Position numbers and translations under genes: made by a program | Shown: positions 1 through 8,127 of the stretch, in pieces | How the letters are laid out: each line of letters begins with the position of its first letter | How positions within the stretch are numbered: position 1 is the stretch's first letter | Source of the DNA: Chitinophagaceae bacterium | GTDB lineage: Bacteria; Bacteroidota; Bacteroidia; Chitinophagales; Chitinophagaceae | Assembly: GCA_023957125.1 (NCBI GenBank) | Contig: JAMLHL010000019.1 | Coordinates: 28,332-92,331, forward strand | DNA: 64,000 nucleotides | Reading direction: 5' to 3' | The notes under the pieces: generated by a model | What the model saw: only the letters and a program-made list of their open reading frames with translations | What the model was told of the DNA's origin: nothing | Databases searched by the model: none

Positions 1-415
1 CCTGGTTGAGATGGGTTCTCTTTTTAAAGCGGTAGCGGCGGTAATTATGCCCGCTCATCACCGTCATATCCTGGAGATGACATTCCCCGCCTTCGTCACA
101 CACGGGGCAGTCGTGCGGGTGGTTGATCATTAAAGCTTCAATATTCCCCGCCCGGAAGTCTTTGGATTTTTGATCCAGGATAGAGATCCGGGTACCTTCA
201 TTGGCATCCAGCATACAGGCCATCGTCAGTTTACCCCTGGTATCATTCTCATCACGGTATTGGGTAACCGCGCACTGGCGACAGGCGCCTACCGAATGCA
301 TGGCAGGGTGCCAGCAGAAATATGTAAGATCCATTCCCAGGGAAAGACATACTTCCAGCATGTTTTTTCCATTGGGAACTTCATATTCTTTATTATCAAT
401 AAATACTTTAGCCAT
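1..415 (-). CDS. nuoG: NADH-quinone oxidoreductase subunit G, N-terminal part (cut by window edge)
   Basis: Reading the minus strand from the ATG at 415 gives 138 residues with no stop before the window edge. The N-terminus is a [2Fe-2S] ferredoxin-like domain with Cys34, Cys45, Cys48 and a further Cys in TMACML. It is followed by the complex I motif HPHDCPVCDEGGEC, which supplies the His/Cys ligands of the next [4Fe-4S] cluster. In complex I this subunit carries the iron-sulfur chain in the peripheral arm that takes electrons from NuoF. It begins 24 bp after the nuoF stop and is the sixth gene of the operon. The molybdopterin-like C-terminal part lies outside the window. Confidence 0.95.
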   Translation of the reverse strand, partial: MAKVFIDNKEYEVPNGKNMLEVCLSLGMDLTYFCWHPAMHSVGACRQCAVTQYRDENDTRGKLTMACMLDANEGTRISILDQKSKDFRAGNIEALMINHPHDCPVCDEGGECHLQDMTVMSGHNYRRYRFKKRTHLNQ

Positions 416-439
416 AGCCGTTATTTTTCATTGCAGGTA

Positions 440-1717
440 TCAGTTGTGGTACTTGCAACGGTGTGTATTGATATGTTCGTCAAAATCTTCCCGGAAATAT
501 TTCAAAGCGCTTTGCAGGGGCTCCATAGCTCCGGGCGCCAAAGCGCAAAACGTATTTCCCGGCGCGTTATAATGCGTCTGGAAAGTCAGGTGATCAATAT
601 CTTCCGGTTTACCTTTTCCTTCTTCCAGGGCCAGTAATATTTTTGCCGTCCAGGGCAGTCCTTCCCGGCACGGGGTACACCAGCCGCAGGATTCCTGGGC
701 GAAAAAGTTTTCCAGGTTCAGGCACATCCCTATGGGGCAGGTTTTGTCGTCCATTACAATGATGGTGCCCGTTCCCATACGGCTTCCGGCCTTGGCCACG
801 CTTTCGAAATCCATTTTTATATCCATGTGGTCTGGGGTAAGAAAATCGGTAGAAGCTCCGCCGGGTAATAAGCCGCGGAGTTGATAACCTTCCAGCATTC
901 CTCCGGCGTGTTCTTCAAAGATCTCTCCTAAGGTGGTACCTAAAGGTAATTCCCAGATCGCGGGGCGCTTTACTTTTCCGCTTGCGCCATATAGCTTGGT
1001 GCCACCGCCGCCTTCCGACCTGCTTAAGGAAATATACCATTCCGCACCTTTAGCGAGAATATGGGGGATATTGCAGAAAGTTTCTACGTTGTTGACGATA
1101 GTGGGTTTCCCAAACAAACCGCTCACCTGGGGAAAAGGCGGTTTGTTGCGCGGGTTGGCGCGTTTTCCTTCGAGGGCGTTCAACAAAGCGGTTTCCTCAC
1201 CGCAGATATATCTTCCCACACTGGTATGGAGATCCATATCCAGGTTGAAACCGCTGCCCATGATGTTATTCCCCAGATACCCGGCCTGGTAGGCTTCCTG
1301 CAGGGCGCGGGTGATCCGGTCTGCCGCTTCGTGATAGGCCCATCTCAAAAAAATAAAACTCATGCCGGCGCCAATGGCATAGGCGCTGATGATCATTCCT
1401 TCAATCAGTTGGTGGGGATTTCCTTCAATCAGCAGGCGGTCCTTAAAAGTGCCGGGCTCCATCTCATCGCCGTTGGCAACGATGTATTTGGGTGTAGGCG
1501 CATTGTCGCCCATGGGTACAAAACTCCATTTTACACCGGTAGGGAAGCCGGCTCCGCCGCGGCCGCGCAACTTGGAGTCTTTCACGGCGTTCATCACATC
1601 CGCGGGCGACATTTTCAGTGCATTTCTTAATCCCTGATAACCGCCAACCGCTTCATATTCTTTAAGGGATAAGGCGGTGCCGTCTTGTTTGATATGTTCT
1701 GTTAATGGTCTTTCCAT
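440..1717 (-). CDS. nuoF: NADH-quinone oxidoreductase subunit F (FMN/NADH-binding)
   Basis: The product has 425 residues, the usual length for NuoF. It is the subunit of complex I that binds NADH and FMN and passes electrons into the iron-sulfur chain. The glycine-rich nucleotide motif GRGGAGFPTG is at residues 52-61, a second conserved motif GRYICGEETALL starts near 168, and an SLBB-like region follows near 240-330. The [4Fe-4S] ligands are Cys344, Cys347, Cys350 and Cys391. The gene starts 5 bp after nuoE and ends 24 bp before nuoG, in the standard E-F-G order. No anomaly was seen. Confidence 0.97.
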   Translation of the reverse strand: MERPLTEHIKQDGTALSLKEYEAVGGYQGLRNALKMSPADVMNAVKDSKLRGRGGAGFPTGVKWSFVPMGDNAPTPKYIVANGDEMEPGTFKDRLLIEGNPHQLIEGMIISAYAIGAGMSFIFLRWAYHEAADRITRALQEAYQAGYLGNNIMGSGFNLDMDLHTSVGRYICGEETALLNALEGKRANPRNKPPFPQVSGLFGKPTIVNNVETFCNIPHILAKGAEWYISLSRSEGGGGTKLYGASGKVKRPAIWELPLGTTLGEIFEEHAGGMLEGYQLRGLLPGGASTDFLTPDHMDIKMDFESVAKAGSRMGTGTIIVMDDKTCPIGMCLNLENFFAQESCGWCTPCREGLPWTAKILLALEEGKGKPEDIDHLTFQTHYNAPGNTFCALAPGAMEPLQSALKYFREDFDEHINTHRCKYHN

Positions 1718-1722
1718 TTTTA

Positions 1723-2202
1723 TTATTCGTATTTAGCCAGGATTGCATCCAGGGTTTCAGGCTTTAAGTCGCGGTACAGATCTTTATCAATGATCATAGC
1801 CGGGGCATGATCACAGGTGCCCAGGCAGGGGATCGGTAAAAAAGTATAACGGTCGTCTTTGGTGGTTTGCCCGAAATCAATCTGCAATTTTTCTTTCAGC
1901 GCCTTATAAATTCCTTCATACCCCATGATATAGCAACTGACGCTGTTGCACAGATATACCACATGCCTGCCTACCGGTCTCCTGAAAATGATGTTGTAAA
2001 AAGTGGCTACACTGTCTATTTCATGAGGGCTCATTTCCAGGATAGGAGCCAATTCCTGCAGCGCCTGATCGGACACCCAGCGATTGTATTTTTGCACTAC
2101 TTTTAATGCGTCTATGCACGCCGCCTGCTTATGGGGCAGGTGATGGAACAACTGTTCAATTTCCTGCCTTGCTTCATTTGATATTACTTGTTCGGTAGCC
2201 AT
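1723..2202 (-). CDS. nuoE: NADH-quinone oxidoreductase subunit E ([2Fe-2S], thioredoxin-like)
   Basis: The product has 159 residues, typical for NuoE. A helical N-terminal part is followed by a thioredoxin-like fold whose [2Fe-2S] cluster ligands are visible as Cys85, Cys90, Cys126 and Cys130 (CNSVSC and CLGTC). The protein forms the tip of the peripheral arm of complex I with NuoF. It lies 15 bp after nuoCD and 5 bp before nuoF, consistent with one transcript. Confidence 0.97.
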   Translation of the reverse strand: MATEQVISNEARQEIEQLFHHLPHKQAACIDALKVVQKYNRWVSDQALQELAPILEMSPHEIDSVATFYNIIFRRPVGRHVVYLCNSVSCYIMGYEGIYKALKEKLQIDFGQTTKDDRYTFLPIPCLGTCDHAPAMIIDKDLYRDLKPETLDAILAKYE

Positions 2203-2217
2203 TCCAATTTAATATTT

Positions 2218-3969
2218 TTATCTGTCAATATCCGACAACACAAAATCCACGCTTCCCAATATAGCCATTAAATCTGCGATCGTGTATCCCTTACTGTAAT
2301 GAGGAACAAATTGCACATGCGGAAAGCTGGGGGTGCGGATACGGGTGCGATAAGAAGTGGTGCTGCCGTCGCTTACCAGGTAGTACCCGTTGTTGCCCTT
2401 GCTGGATTCCACACAACAAAACCCTTCATTGGCCGGGATCACCGGTCCCCAGGTTACATTCACAAAGTGGTTGATCAGGGTTTCAATATCGTACATGGTC
2501 CGTTTCTTATCCGCAGGTGTCGTAAGCGGGTGGTGGGATTTATAATCCCCCGCGGGCATATTATTCAAACACTGCTCAATAATGCGGATACTTTGCCGCA
2601 TTTCCTCCACGTGTATCCAGGCGCGGTCGTAGCAGTCGCCGTTGGCAGCTACCGGCACTTCAAACTCAAACTGATCGTATCCCGAATAGGGTTGCTTCTT
2701 CCTGAAATCCCATTCCAGCCCGGTGGCTCTTAAGCCGGGGCCGGTAACGCCCCAGTCAATCGCTTCTTCCGTATTGTACACGCCTATGCCCACAGTTCTG
2801 GCTTTGAAGATGCGATTCTTCATTACCATTTTATCGTATTCTTTCAACCGCGGCGGCAGATATTTTACAAAATCTCTTACCAGTTCTTCCCAGCCTTCGG
2901 GCAAATCCTGGGCCACCCCGCCAATCCTGAACCAGTTGGGGTGCATCCGGTCTCCGCAAATCGCTTCAATGATGCCGAAAAGCTTTTCCCTGTCGTAAAA
3001 AGTAAGGAACACCGGCGTCATCATCCCCAAATCCTGCGCGAAAGTTCCGTACCAAACCAGGTGGCTCGAAATGCGGAAGAGTTCGCCCAGCATGATGCGG
3101 ATCACCTTTGCCCGGTCGGGAATGTCTATTCCGCCCATTTTTTCCACGGCCATCACATAAGGCAGGTTGTTCAAAACGCCGCTCAGGTATTCCACCCGGT
3201 CGGTATAAGGAATATAAGTATGCCAGGACTGCCGCTCTCCCATTTTTTCGGCGCCCCGGTGGTGAAAACCGATATCGGGTACTATGTTTACGATGGACTC
3301 GCCATCCATCTGTAAGATCAACCTTAAAATACCGTGTGTACCCGGATGCTGGGGCCCCAGGTTCAGGAACATGAAGTCTTCATTATCCTTTGAATGAGCA
3401 CTCAGCCCCCACTCTTCCGGTTTAAATTGCAGGATATCCTGCTGTTCCAGCATCTGCGCTTCGGGCAGTTTGAACTGTCCCATTTCCGTGGCTCTTGCAG
3501 GATGTTGTTTTTGAAGAGGATGACCTTCCCAGTAGCGGGGCATCAGGATCCTCGAAAGATGCGGATGTCCTTCAAAATTAACGCCAAACATATCATACAC
3601 CTCTCTTTCATACCAGTTGGCAGACGACCATACCGTAGTGATAGTGGGGATAGAAGGCTGTTCTTCCGTGAGCCCCACTTTGAGGCGTAAAAACCGGTTT
3701 CCTGAAAAAGAAAGTAAATGATAAACGATGGTGAACCGGCTCTCCGGCTGTCCCTGCCGGTTCGTTCTGGCCTGCTCATCTATTGCTGTGAGGTCGTAAA
3801 GAAATTTAAATTGTAACCCGGCCTCGTTTTTCAGGAAACCCAACACAGGCACGATGTAATCTTTGCTGATCCAAAAAGTGGGAAACTCATCCCTGGTGGG
3901 TTGTTCATATAATAAAGCTTCCGGGAAGCGGATCTTTATTTTTTCACCAATGTCGTCGTAACCTGGCAT
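2218..3969 (-). CDS. nuoCD: NADH-quinone oxidoreductase fused subunit C/D
   Basis: The single 583-residue reading frame joins the NuoC 30-kDa domain (about residues 1-185) to the NuoD 49-kDa domain (about 195-583). The NuoD part begins with LNLGPQHPGTHGILRL and continues through FHHRGAEKMGE, the conserved quinone-site region. NuoD with NuoB forms the quinone reduction chamber at the junction with the membrane arm. The linker around 175-195 contains no internal start or frameshift, so the fusion appears genuine. E. coli also has a fused nuoCD, whereas many bacteria keep the two genes separate. The gene follows nuoB after 61 bp. Confidence 0.95.
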   Translation of the reverse strand: MPGYDDIGEKIKIRFPEALLYEQPTRDEFPTFWISKDYIVPVLGFLKNEAGLQFKFLYDLTAIDEQARTNRQGQPESRFTIVYHLLSFSGNRFLRLKVGLTEEQPSIPTITTVWSSANWYEREVYDMFGVNFEGHPHLSRILMPRYWEGHPLQKQHPARATEMGQFKLPEAQMLEQQDILQFKPEEWGLSAHSKDNEDFMFLNLGPQHPGTHGILRLILQMDGESIVNIVPDIGFHHRGAEKMGERQSWHTYIPYTDRVEYLSGVLNNLPYVMAVEKMGGIDIPDRAKVIRIMLGELFRISSHLVWYGTFAQDLGMMTPVFLTFYDREKLFGIIEAICGDRMHPNWFRIGGVAQDLPEGWEELVRDFVKYLPPRLKEYDKMVMKNRIFKARTVGIGVYNTEEAIDWGVTGPGLRATGLEWDFRKKQPYSGYDQFEFEVPVAANGDCYDRAWIHVEEMRQSIRIIEQCLNNMPAGDYKSHHPLTTPADKKRTMYDIETLINHFVNVTWGPVIPANEGFCCVESSKGNNGYYLVSDGSTTSYRTRIRTPSFPHVQFVPHYSKGYTIADLMAILGSVDFVLSDIDR

Positions 3970-4030
3970 ATTTATAATTTCCTCTTTTAAATTTAAAAAC
4001 AGGGTATTTATCCTGGTAATTATATAATGA

Positions 4031-4669
4031 TCACACGTGATCCGGGGGTCTTATCTCCGTCATCTTCTTTCTTTCTTCCCGTTTCTTATCCCGCATGGAT
4101 GGCATTTCAGGCCTAACGATCCCCTGGGGGCCGATCACCCAGTTCAGAGGGCGTTTTTCCTGTCCCACCTTATCCCTTAGCATCACTATCCCTTCCAGGA
4201 AGGCGTCCGGACGGGGCGGACACCCGGGAACATATACGTCCACAGGCATAAACTTATCCACGCCCTGTACCACACTATATATATCGTACATTCCTCCCGA
4301 AGAAGCGCAGGCGCCCATTGCTATTACCCAGCGGGGCGCCATCATCTGTTCGTATAATTTGCGGATAATCGGTGCCATTTTGATAAACACCGTTCCAGCT
4401 ACTACCATCATATCCGCTTCACGGGGAGTACCGCGGATCACTTCCGCTCCAAACCGGGATACGTCATATTTACTGGTAATACTGGTTGCCATCTCCACAT
4501 AGCAGCAGCTTAGCCCGAAGTTAAAAGGCCATACAGAATTCTTTCTGCCCCAATTGACCATAGATTCCATGGTGGTCAGCACTACCGATTGCTGCACAGC
4601 TTCCTGCATAGAACTGGTACCATTAATATTATTTACCGGGTCATTGGCTCTGGTGGTCCACCATTTCAT
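4031..4669 (-). CDS. nuoB: NADH-quinone oxidoreductase subunit B
   Basis: The product has 212 residues. It binds the terminal iron-sulfur cluster N2 of complex I, and the ligands are visible in LSCCYVEMAT (adjacent Cys pair), GACASSGG and VPGCPPRPD. The start codon shares the sequence ATGA with the nuoA stop, which points to translational coupling. The charged C-terminal tail after residue 185 (RDKKREERKK...) extends beyond the conserved core. Confidence 0.96.
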   Translation of the reverse strand: MKWWTTRANDPVNNINGTSSMQEAVQQSVVLTTMESMVNWGRKNSVWPFNFGLSCCYVEMATSITSKYDVSRFGAEVIRGTPREADMMVVAGTVFIKMAPIIRKLYEQMMAPRWVIAMGACASSGGMYDIYSVVQGVDKFMPVDVYVPGCPPRPDAFLEGIVMLRDKVGQEKRPLNWVIGPQGIVRPEMPSMRDKKREERKKMTEIRPPDHV

Positions 4670-5139
4670 GTTGTTAGGGTTTTATTTTCCGGTGAACGTT
4701 CACCTGTGATCTTATAAGGTTCCGATTTAAAACGCTCGTGGTATCGCTTTAATATTTTTTTGCCCGAAGGTCCAAAATCCAGCGCTCCGATTTTCCACTC
4801 GTAGATCAATACCGCCACCAACAATCCGATAAAAGTAGCGATTGCAATATATCCCGCCCAACCCAGCGCCTTTGCATTGATGGCCCATGCCACAATGAAA
4901 ACCACTTCAAGGTCGAAGATGACAAAAAACATGGCAAGAATGTAAAAATGGACGGGGAATTTAAATCGTGCATCCCCGGTTTCGTTGATCCCCGATTCAT
5001 ACACGGTATCGGTAGCGGTTTCCTTATGCCGTTCCCCTAAAAAATAGGGTACGATCAGCATAACAGCTACCAATAATACTACCCCCCCGGCATACACAAG
5101 GAGCGGCCATAAAGAAGCTAATGATTCGGTTTCACGCAT
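4666..5139 (-). CDS. nuoA: NADH-quinone oxidoreductase subunit A
   Basis: The product has 157 residues and three hydrophobic segments (about 9-31, 65-87 and 94-114), as expected for NuoA, a small membrane-arm subunit. The loop with YESGINETGDARFKFPVHFYILAM is the conserved family signature near the quinone site. It is the first gene of the visible nuo operon and overlaps nuoB by 4 bp. The charged tail after the third segment is longer than the minimal family length. Confidence 0.95.
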   Translation of the reverse strand: MRETESLASLWPLLVYAGGVVLLVAVMLIVPYFLGERHKETATDTVYESGINETGDARFKFPVHFYILAMFFVIFDLEVVFIVAWAINAKALGWAGYIAIATFIGLLVAVLIYEWKIGALDFGPSGKKILKRYHERFKSEPYKITGERSPENKTLTT

Positions 5140-5264
5140 GTGTTATTTGTTTTAACTGCGGAAAAAACATGTTTTTGCTGTTCTGAAAATTAGTCTCACT
5201 GCCTGTCAAAAATGACAAAGAGAAAAGGTTTTTTAAACCCGCTGTCATGCACTACAATGAACTT

Positions 5265-5399
5265 TGAGGTTGTCTGTAAAAAACTGTTTTTCACTAACAC
5301 GCCAAGATACCGGCTTTCACAACGTATTGGTTTCGTGAATCTTAGGATCTTCATGCCTCGTTGGTGAAATCAATATGCACCCCTTTTGAGACAACCTCA
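5265..5399. repeat. Possible small inverted-repeat-bounded element
   Basis: TGAGGTTGTCT at 5265-5275 is matched by its exact reverse complement AGACAACCTCA at 5389-5399, and the inner flanks on both sides tend to A runs. The 135-bp stretch has no credible gene. Its size and ends would suit a small non-autonomous transposable element, but no target duplication is obvious. The name is inference. Confidence 0.35.
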
Positions 5400-5550
5400 T
5401 AATTTGGGCACCAAGGTACACAAAAAGTTGAAATAAAAAATTCTGTACCCGAATAGATTTGTATATTCCACTACGCTTGCTTCGATTGATGTGCTTTATA
5501 GCAATGGCAGGAAAGAACAAGAAGAAGTATACCAGATAAAAACCTTCCTC

Positions 5551-5785
5551 ATTCTCTGCGCCTCTGTGTGCAACTTTTCCCACGCTAAGACGCAAAGACG
5601 CTAAGTCTTTTTTGATTACAAATCTGATCCTAAGAAACTCTTCCCATTCTCTGCACCTCTGCGTGCAAGTTTTCCCCACGCCAAGACGCAAAGACGCTAA
5701 GTCTTTTTTGATTACAAATCTGATCCTAAGAAACTCTTCCCATTCTCTGCGCCTCTACGCCTCTGCGTGCCACCTTTCTCACACC
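5551..5785. repeat. About 95-bp tandem intergenic repeat, two full copies and a partial one
   Basis: Near-identical units begin at 5551, 5646 and 5742. The first two are complete, with a period of 95-96 bp, and the third stops near 5785. Each unit starts with ATTCTCTGC and contains the core ACGCAAAGACGCTAAG followed by TCTTTTTTGATTACAAATC. Reading frames across it on either strand only translate the repeat and are not real genes. Together with 5265-5399 this explains most of the 654-bp gap between nuoA and the DoxX gene. Confidence 0.8.
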
Positions 5786-5793
5786 AGAACAAC

Positions 5794-6225
5794 CTAATCC
5801 TTTTTGCGAAACCACAGGTAGTCCAAAGATATCCTTCCCGGACCGGTGAAACTAAGTGCAATAAAAGTGAAAAGATACAGGAAGCGAAGCTCCAGGATAT
5901 TAAACCCGTCTCCCACTATAAATGCATGGAACACGAAAATGACTATGAAGTTGATCGTTAAGATAATGGTGGCGATCCGGGAAAACAAGCCGACGATCAA
6001 TAAGATGGCACAGATACCTTCCGCAAATCCCGCCAGATGGAAGGATAATCCGGTGCCGATACCAATCGGATCCATAAATTGTATTTCCTGCCCGCTGAAA
6101 ATAACGGACAGCTTCCCGGCACCATGACCATAAAGCAGGATAATCCCGAAAATCAAACGCAGGATAAGCAGCCCTATGTCGTTGCTATGGCTCCAGTTTC
6201 TGGTCAGAAAGTTCTTAACATTCAT
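5794..6225 (-). CDS. DoxX family membrane protein
   Basis: The 143-residue protein has four hydrophobic segments (about 17-37, 60-82, 85-106 and 114-130). It also shows DoxX family features: LLILRLIFGIILLYGHGAGKL at the start, a PIGIGTGLSFHLAGFAEGICAILLIVGL stretch, and a glycine/proline-rich end FTGPGRISLD. DoxX proteins are small inner-membrane proteins linked in some bacteria to redox or sulfur metabolism. The exact role here is unknown. It stands alone between the repeats and the divergent gene at 6412. Confidence 0.8.
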   Translation of the reverse strand: MNVKNFLTRNWSHSNDIGLLILRLIFGIILLYGHGAGKLSVIFSGQEIQFMDPIGIGTGLSFHLAGFAEGICAILLIVGLFSRIATIILTINFIVIFVFHAFIVGDGFNILELRFLYLFTFIALSFTGPGRISLDYLWFRKKD

Positions 6226-6411
6226 AACAGGTCAATTTTGATGAAAGAATACCATAATAATAAGATATTTTTTAATAAATTACAAATAATACTCCAGCAG
6301 GCTCATTTCAAATTTTCTCACCAAAAGCGGCGCAGGGAGATATGACAACACCGTATGTCGAAAAATCAATATCTTGAGAAAGTTTATTGTTTATCCTTTT
6401 AAGATCAAACC

Positions 6412-7221
6412 ATGCCACGTTTTTTACTGCCACTTTTGCTGATCTCAATGCTGCCGGCTTTTTTTTCCTGCGCAGGCAATCAAACCATGCAGGAGCCTGA
6501 GAAGGATCGCCTCATTATCATGACCTATAATGTTCACCATTGCAATCCTCCGGGAAAACCGGGGGTTATTGACGTGGAGGCCATCGCCACGGTGATCAAA
6601 CAGGAAGGGGCAACCGTAGTGGCCGTACAGGAAGTGGATGTAAATACCCACAGGAGCGGCAAGATCAATGAAGCCGAACAGTTAGCCCAAAAAGCGGGTT
6701 ACCCGTATTATCATTTTGGTAAAGCCATGGATTATGACGGTGGGCAATATGGGGTGCTGATCCTGTCCAAATACCCATTGTCCGATACCCAGACCTATGC
6801 CCTTCCCATGAATGAGCCCGGCAAATTTGAGCAGCGGGTACTTGCGGCGGCAACCCTGTCCTTACCCGAAGGGAAACAGATCCGTTTTGGTTGCACACAC
6901 CTGGAAGCTTTCAATAAAGAAAGTCGCTTATTACAGATCAAAGAGATCAGCCGTATCGCGGAGGAAAGCGCCATCCCCTTTATTGTGGCAGGAGATCTCA
7001 ACGCAATCGCAGGCAGCGAGGTAATTGATGTGCTGGATGCACAGTTTACCCGAACCTGCGATGATTGTCCCGCCACCTTTGGGGAAGACGGCAATACCGG
7101 GGCTATTGATTTTATCGCTTTCCAACCCCGGGATGCCTTTGACGTCTTATCGCACCGGGTAATACAAGATAACGAAGCCTCGGATCACATGCCGGTAATA
7201 GCCAACCTGCAATTCCGGTAA
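6412..7221 (+). CDS. Exported endonuclease/exonuclease/phosphatase-fold lipoprotein
   Basis: The 269-residue protein begins with a lipoprotein signal ending in FFSC, with Cys20 as the lipidated residue. The mature part has the metal-dependent EEP hydrolase motifs: MTYNVHH (Asn40), QEVD (Glu74), an AGDLNA segment near 194-199 and SDHMPV near the C-terminus. Family members cleave phosphodiesters in nucleic acids, phospholipids or sugar phosphates, so the substrate cannot be told. It lies 25 bp upstream of the GH16 gene on the same strand and is probably cotranscribed, which suggests an outer-membrane or periplasmic scavenging role. Confidence 0.85.
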   Translation: MPRFLLPLLLISMLPAFFSCAGNQTMQEPEKDRLIIMTYNVHHCNPPGKPGVIDVEAIATVIKQEGATVVAVQEVDVNTHRSGKINEAEQLAQKAGYPYYHFGKAMDYDGGQYGVLILSKYPLSDTQTYALPMNEPGKFEQRVLAAATLSLPEGKQIRFGCTHLEAFNKESRLLQIKEISRIAEESAIPFIVAGDLNAIAGSEVIDVLDAQFTRTCDDCPATFGEDGNTGAIDFIAFQPRDAFDVLSHRVIQDNEASDHMPVIANLQFR

Positions 7222-7246
7222 TCTTTTCTCCCTAAAAAATTCAATA

Positions 7247-8065
7247 ATGAACAAAAACCTGTTCCATTTCATTGGCATTTCATTCTTCATTTCCATGTTG
7301 TTTTCATGTACAGCATCCAGGCATACGCAGAAGACGGTTTTATCATGGGAAGAAAATTTCAGTCAGAAAGATGGTTTTGATACCAGCCGCTGGTCTAAGA
7401 TACCAAGGGGCAGAGCCGACTGGCAAAAATACATGAGCGATTTTGACAGTTGTTATGCCATGCGGGATGGTAAATTAATATTGCGCGGGATAGTGAACAA
7501 TAACCTGCTGAACGATACCGCCACTTATTTAACAGGCGGCGTATATACAAAAGACAAAGTGGCTTTCGGCTTCGGGCGGCTTGAAATACATGCCAAATTA
7601 AATGGCGCCCGCGGTGCCTGGCCGGCATTCTGGCTCCTGTCGCAAGGAATGAAATGGCCCGATGGCGGGGAAATTGATATCATGGAAAGACTGAACTCTG
7701 ATTCCATCGCCTACCAGACCGTACACTCACATTATACCTATAATCTTAAAATGAAGGAGCCTAAGCAGGGCGCTACCGGCCGTATAGACCCCGGCGGGTT
7801 CAACACTTACACGGTAGAGTTGCACCCGGACAGCCTGGTGTTTTTTATCAATAATACCCGAACCTTCGCTTATCCGCGCATCGCAACCGACAAAGAAGGT
7901 CAGTTTCCTTTTGACCAATATAAATACTACCTGCTGCTGGATATGCAGTTAGGCGGCAGTTGGGTAGGCAAAGTATATCCGGAGGATCTGCCTGTGGAGA
8001 TGGAAATTGACTGGGTGAGGTTCTATGAGTTTAAAGGAAAAGACAATACCGTTTTTATCAAATAA
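7247..8065 (+). CDS. Glycoside hydrolase family 16 lipoprotein (beta-glucanase-like)
   Basis: The 272-residue protein has a lipoprotein signal ending in LFSC (Cys21) and one GH16 jelly-roll domain. The catalytic motif is GGEIDIME with nucleophile Glu142, Asp144 and acid/base Glu147, and the upstream WPAFWLLS segment is also typical. GH16 enzymes hydrolyse beta-1,3 or beta-1,3/1,4 glucans, xyloglucan, agar and related polymers. The fine specificity is not readable here. It faces the GH9 gene convergently and could support the neighbouring utilization locus as a surface endo-enzyme. Confidence 0.88.
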   Translation: MNKNLFHFIGISFFISMLFSCTASRHTQKTVLSWEENFSQKDGFDTSRWSKIPRGRADWQKYMSDFDSCYAMRDGKLILRGIVNNNLLNDTATYLTGGVYTKDKVAFGFGRLEIHAKLNGARGAWPAFWLLSQGMKWPDGGEIDIMERLNSDSIAYQTVHSHYTYNLKMKEPKQGATGRIDPGGFNTYTVELHPDSLVFFINNTRTFAYPRIATDKEGQFPFDQYKYYLLLDMQLGGSWVGKVYPEDLPVEMEIDWVRFYEFKGKDNTVFIK

Positions 8066-8075
8066 AAAGTTGGTA

Positions 8076-8098
8076 ACGGTTACCCATCAGGTAACCGT
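8076..8098. terminator. Hairpin between convergent GH16 and GH9 genes
   Basis: A perfect 9-bp stem ACGGTTACC / GGTAACCGT with a 5-base loop lies between two converging genes. On the minus strand a T-rich run (ACTTTTTATTTG) follows, and on the plus strand CATTTCTTTT follows. It probably works as a bidirectional terminator. Confidence 0.65.
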
Positions 8099-8127
8099 CA
8101 TTTCTTTTCCGGAAGGCTATATTTATT

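Noticed and set aside
1061..1630. Open frame of 189 codons opposite nuoF
   Set aside because: It is a shadow of the nuoF coding sequence with no recognisable domain.
5317..5691. Open frame of 124 codons on the minus strand
   Set aside because: It only translates the ACGCAAAGACGC-type tandem repeats and has no protein-like features.
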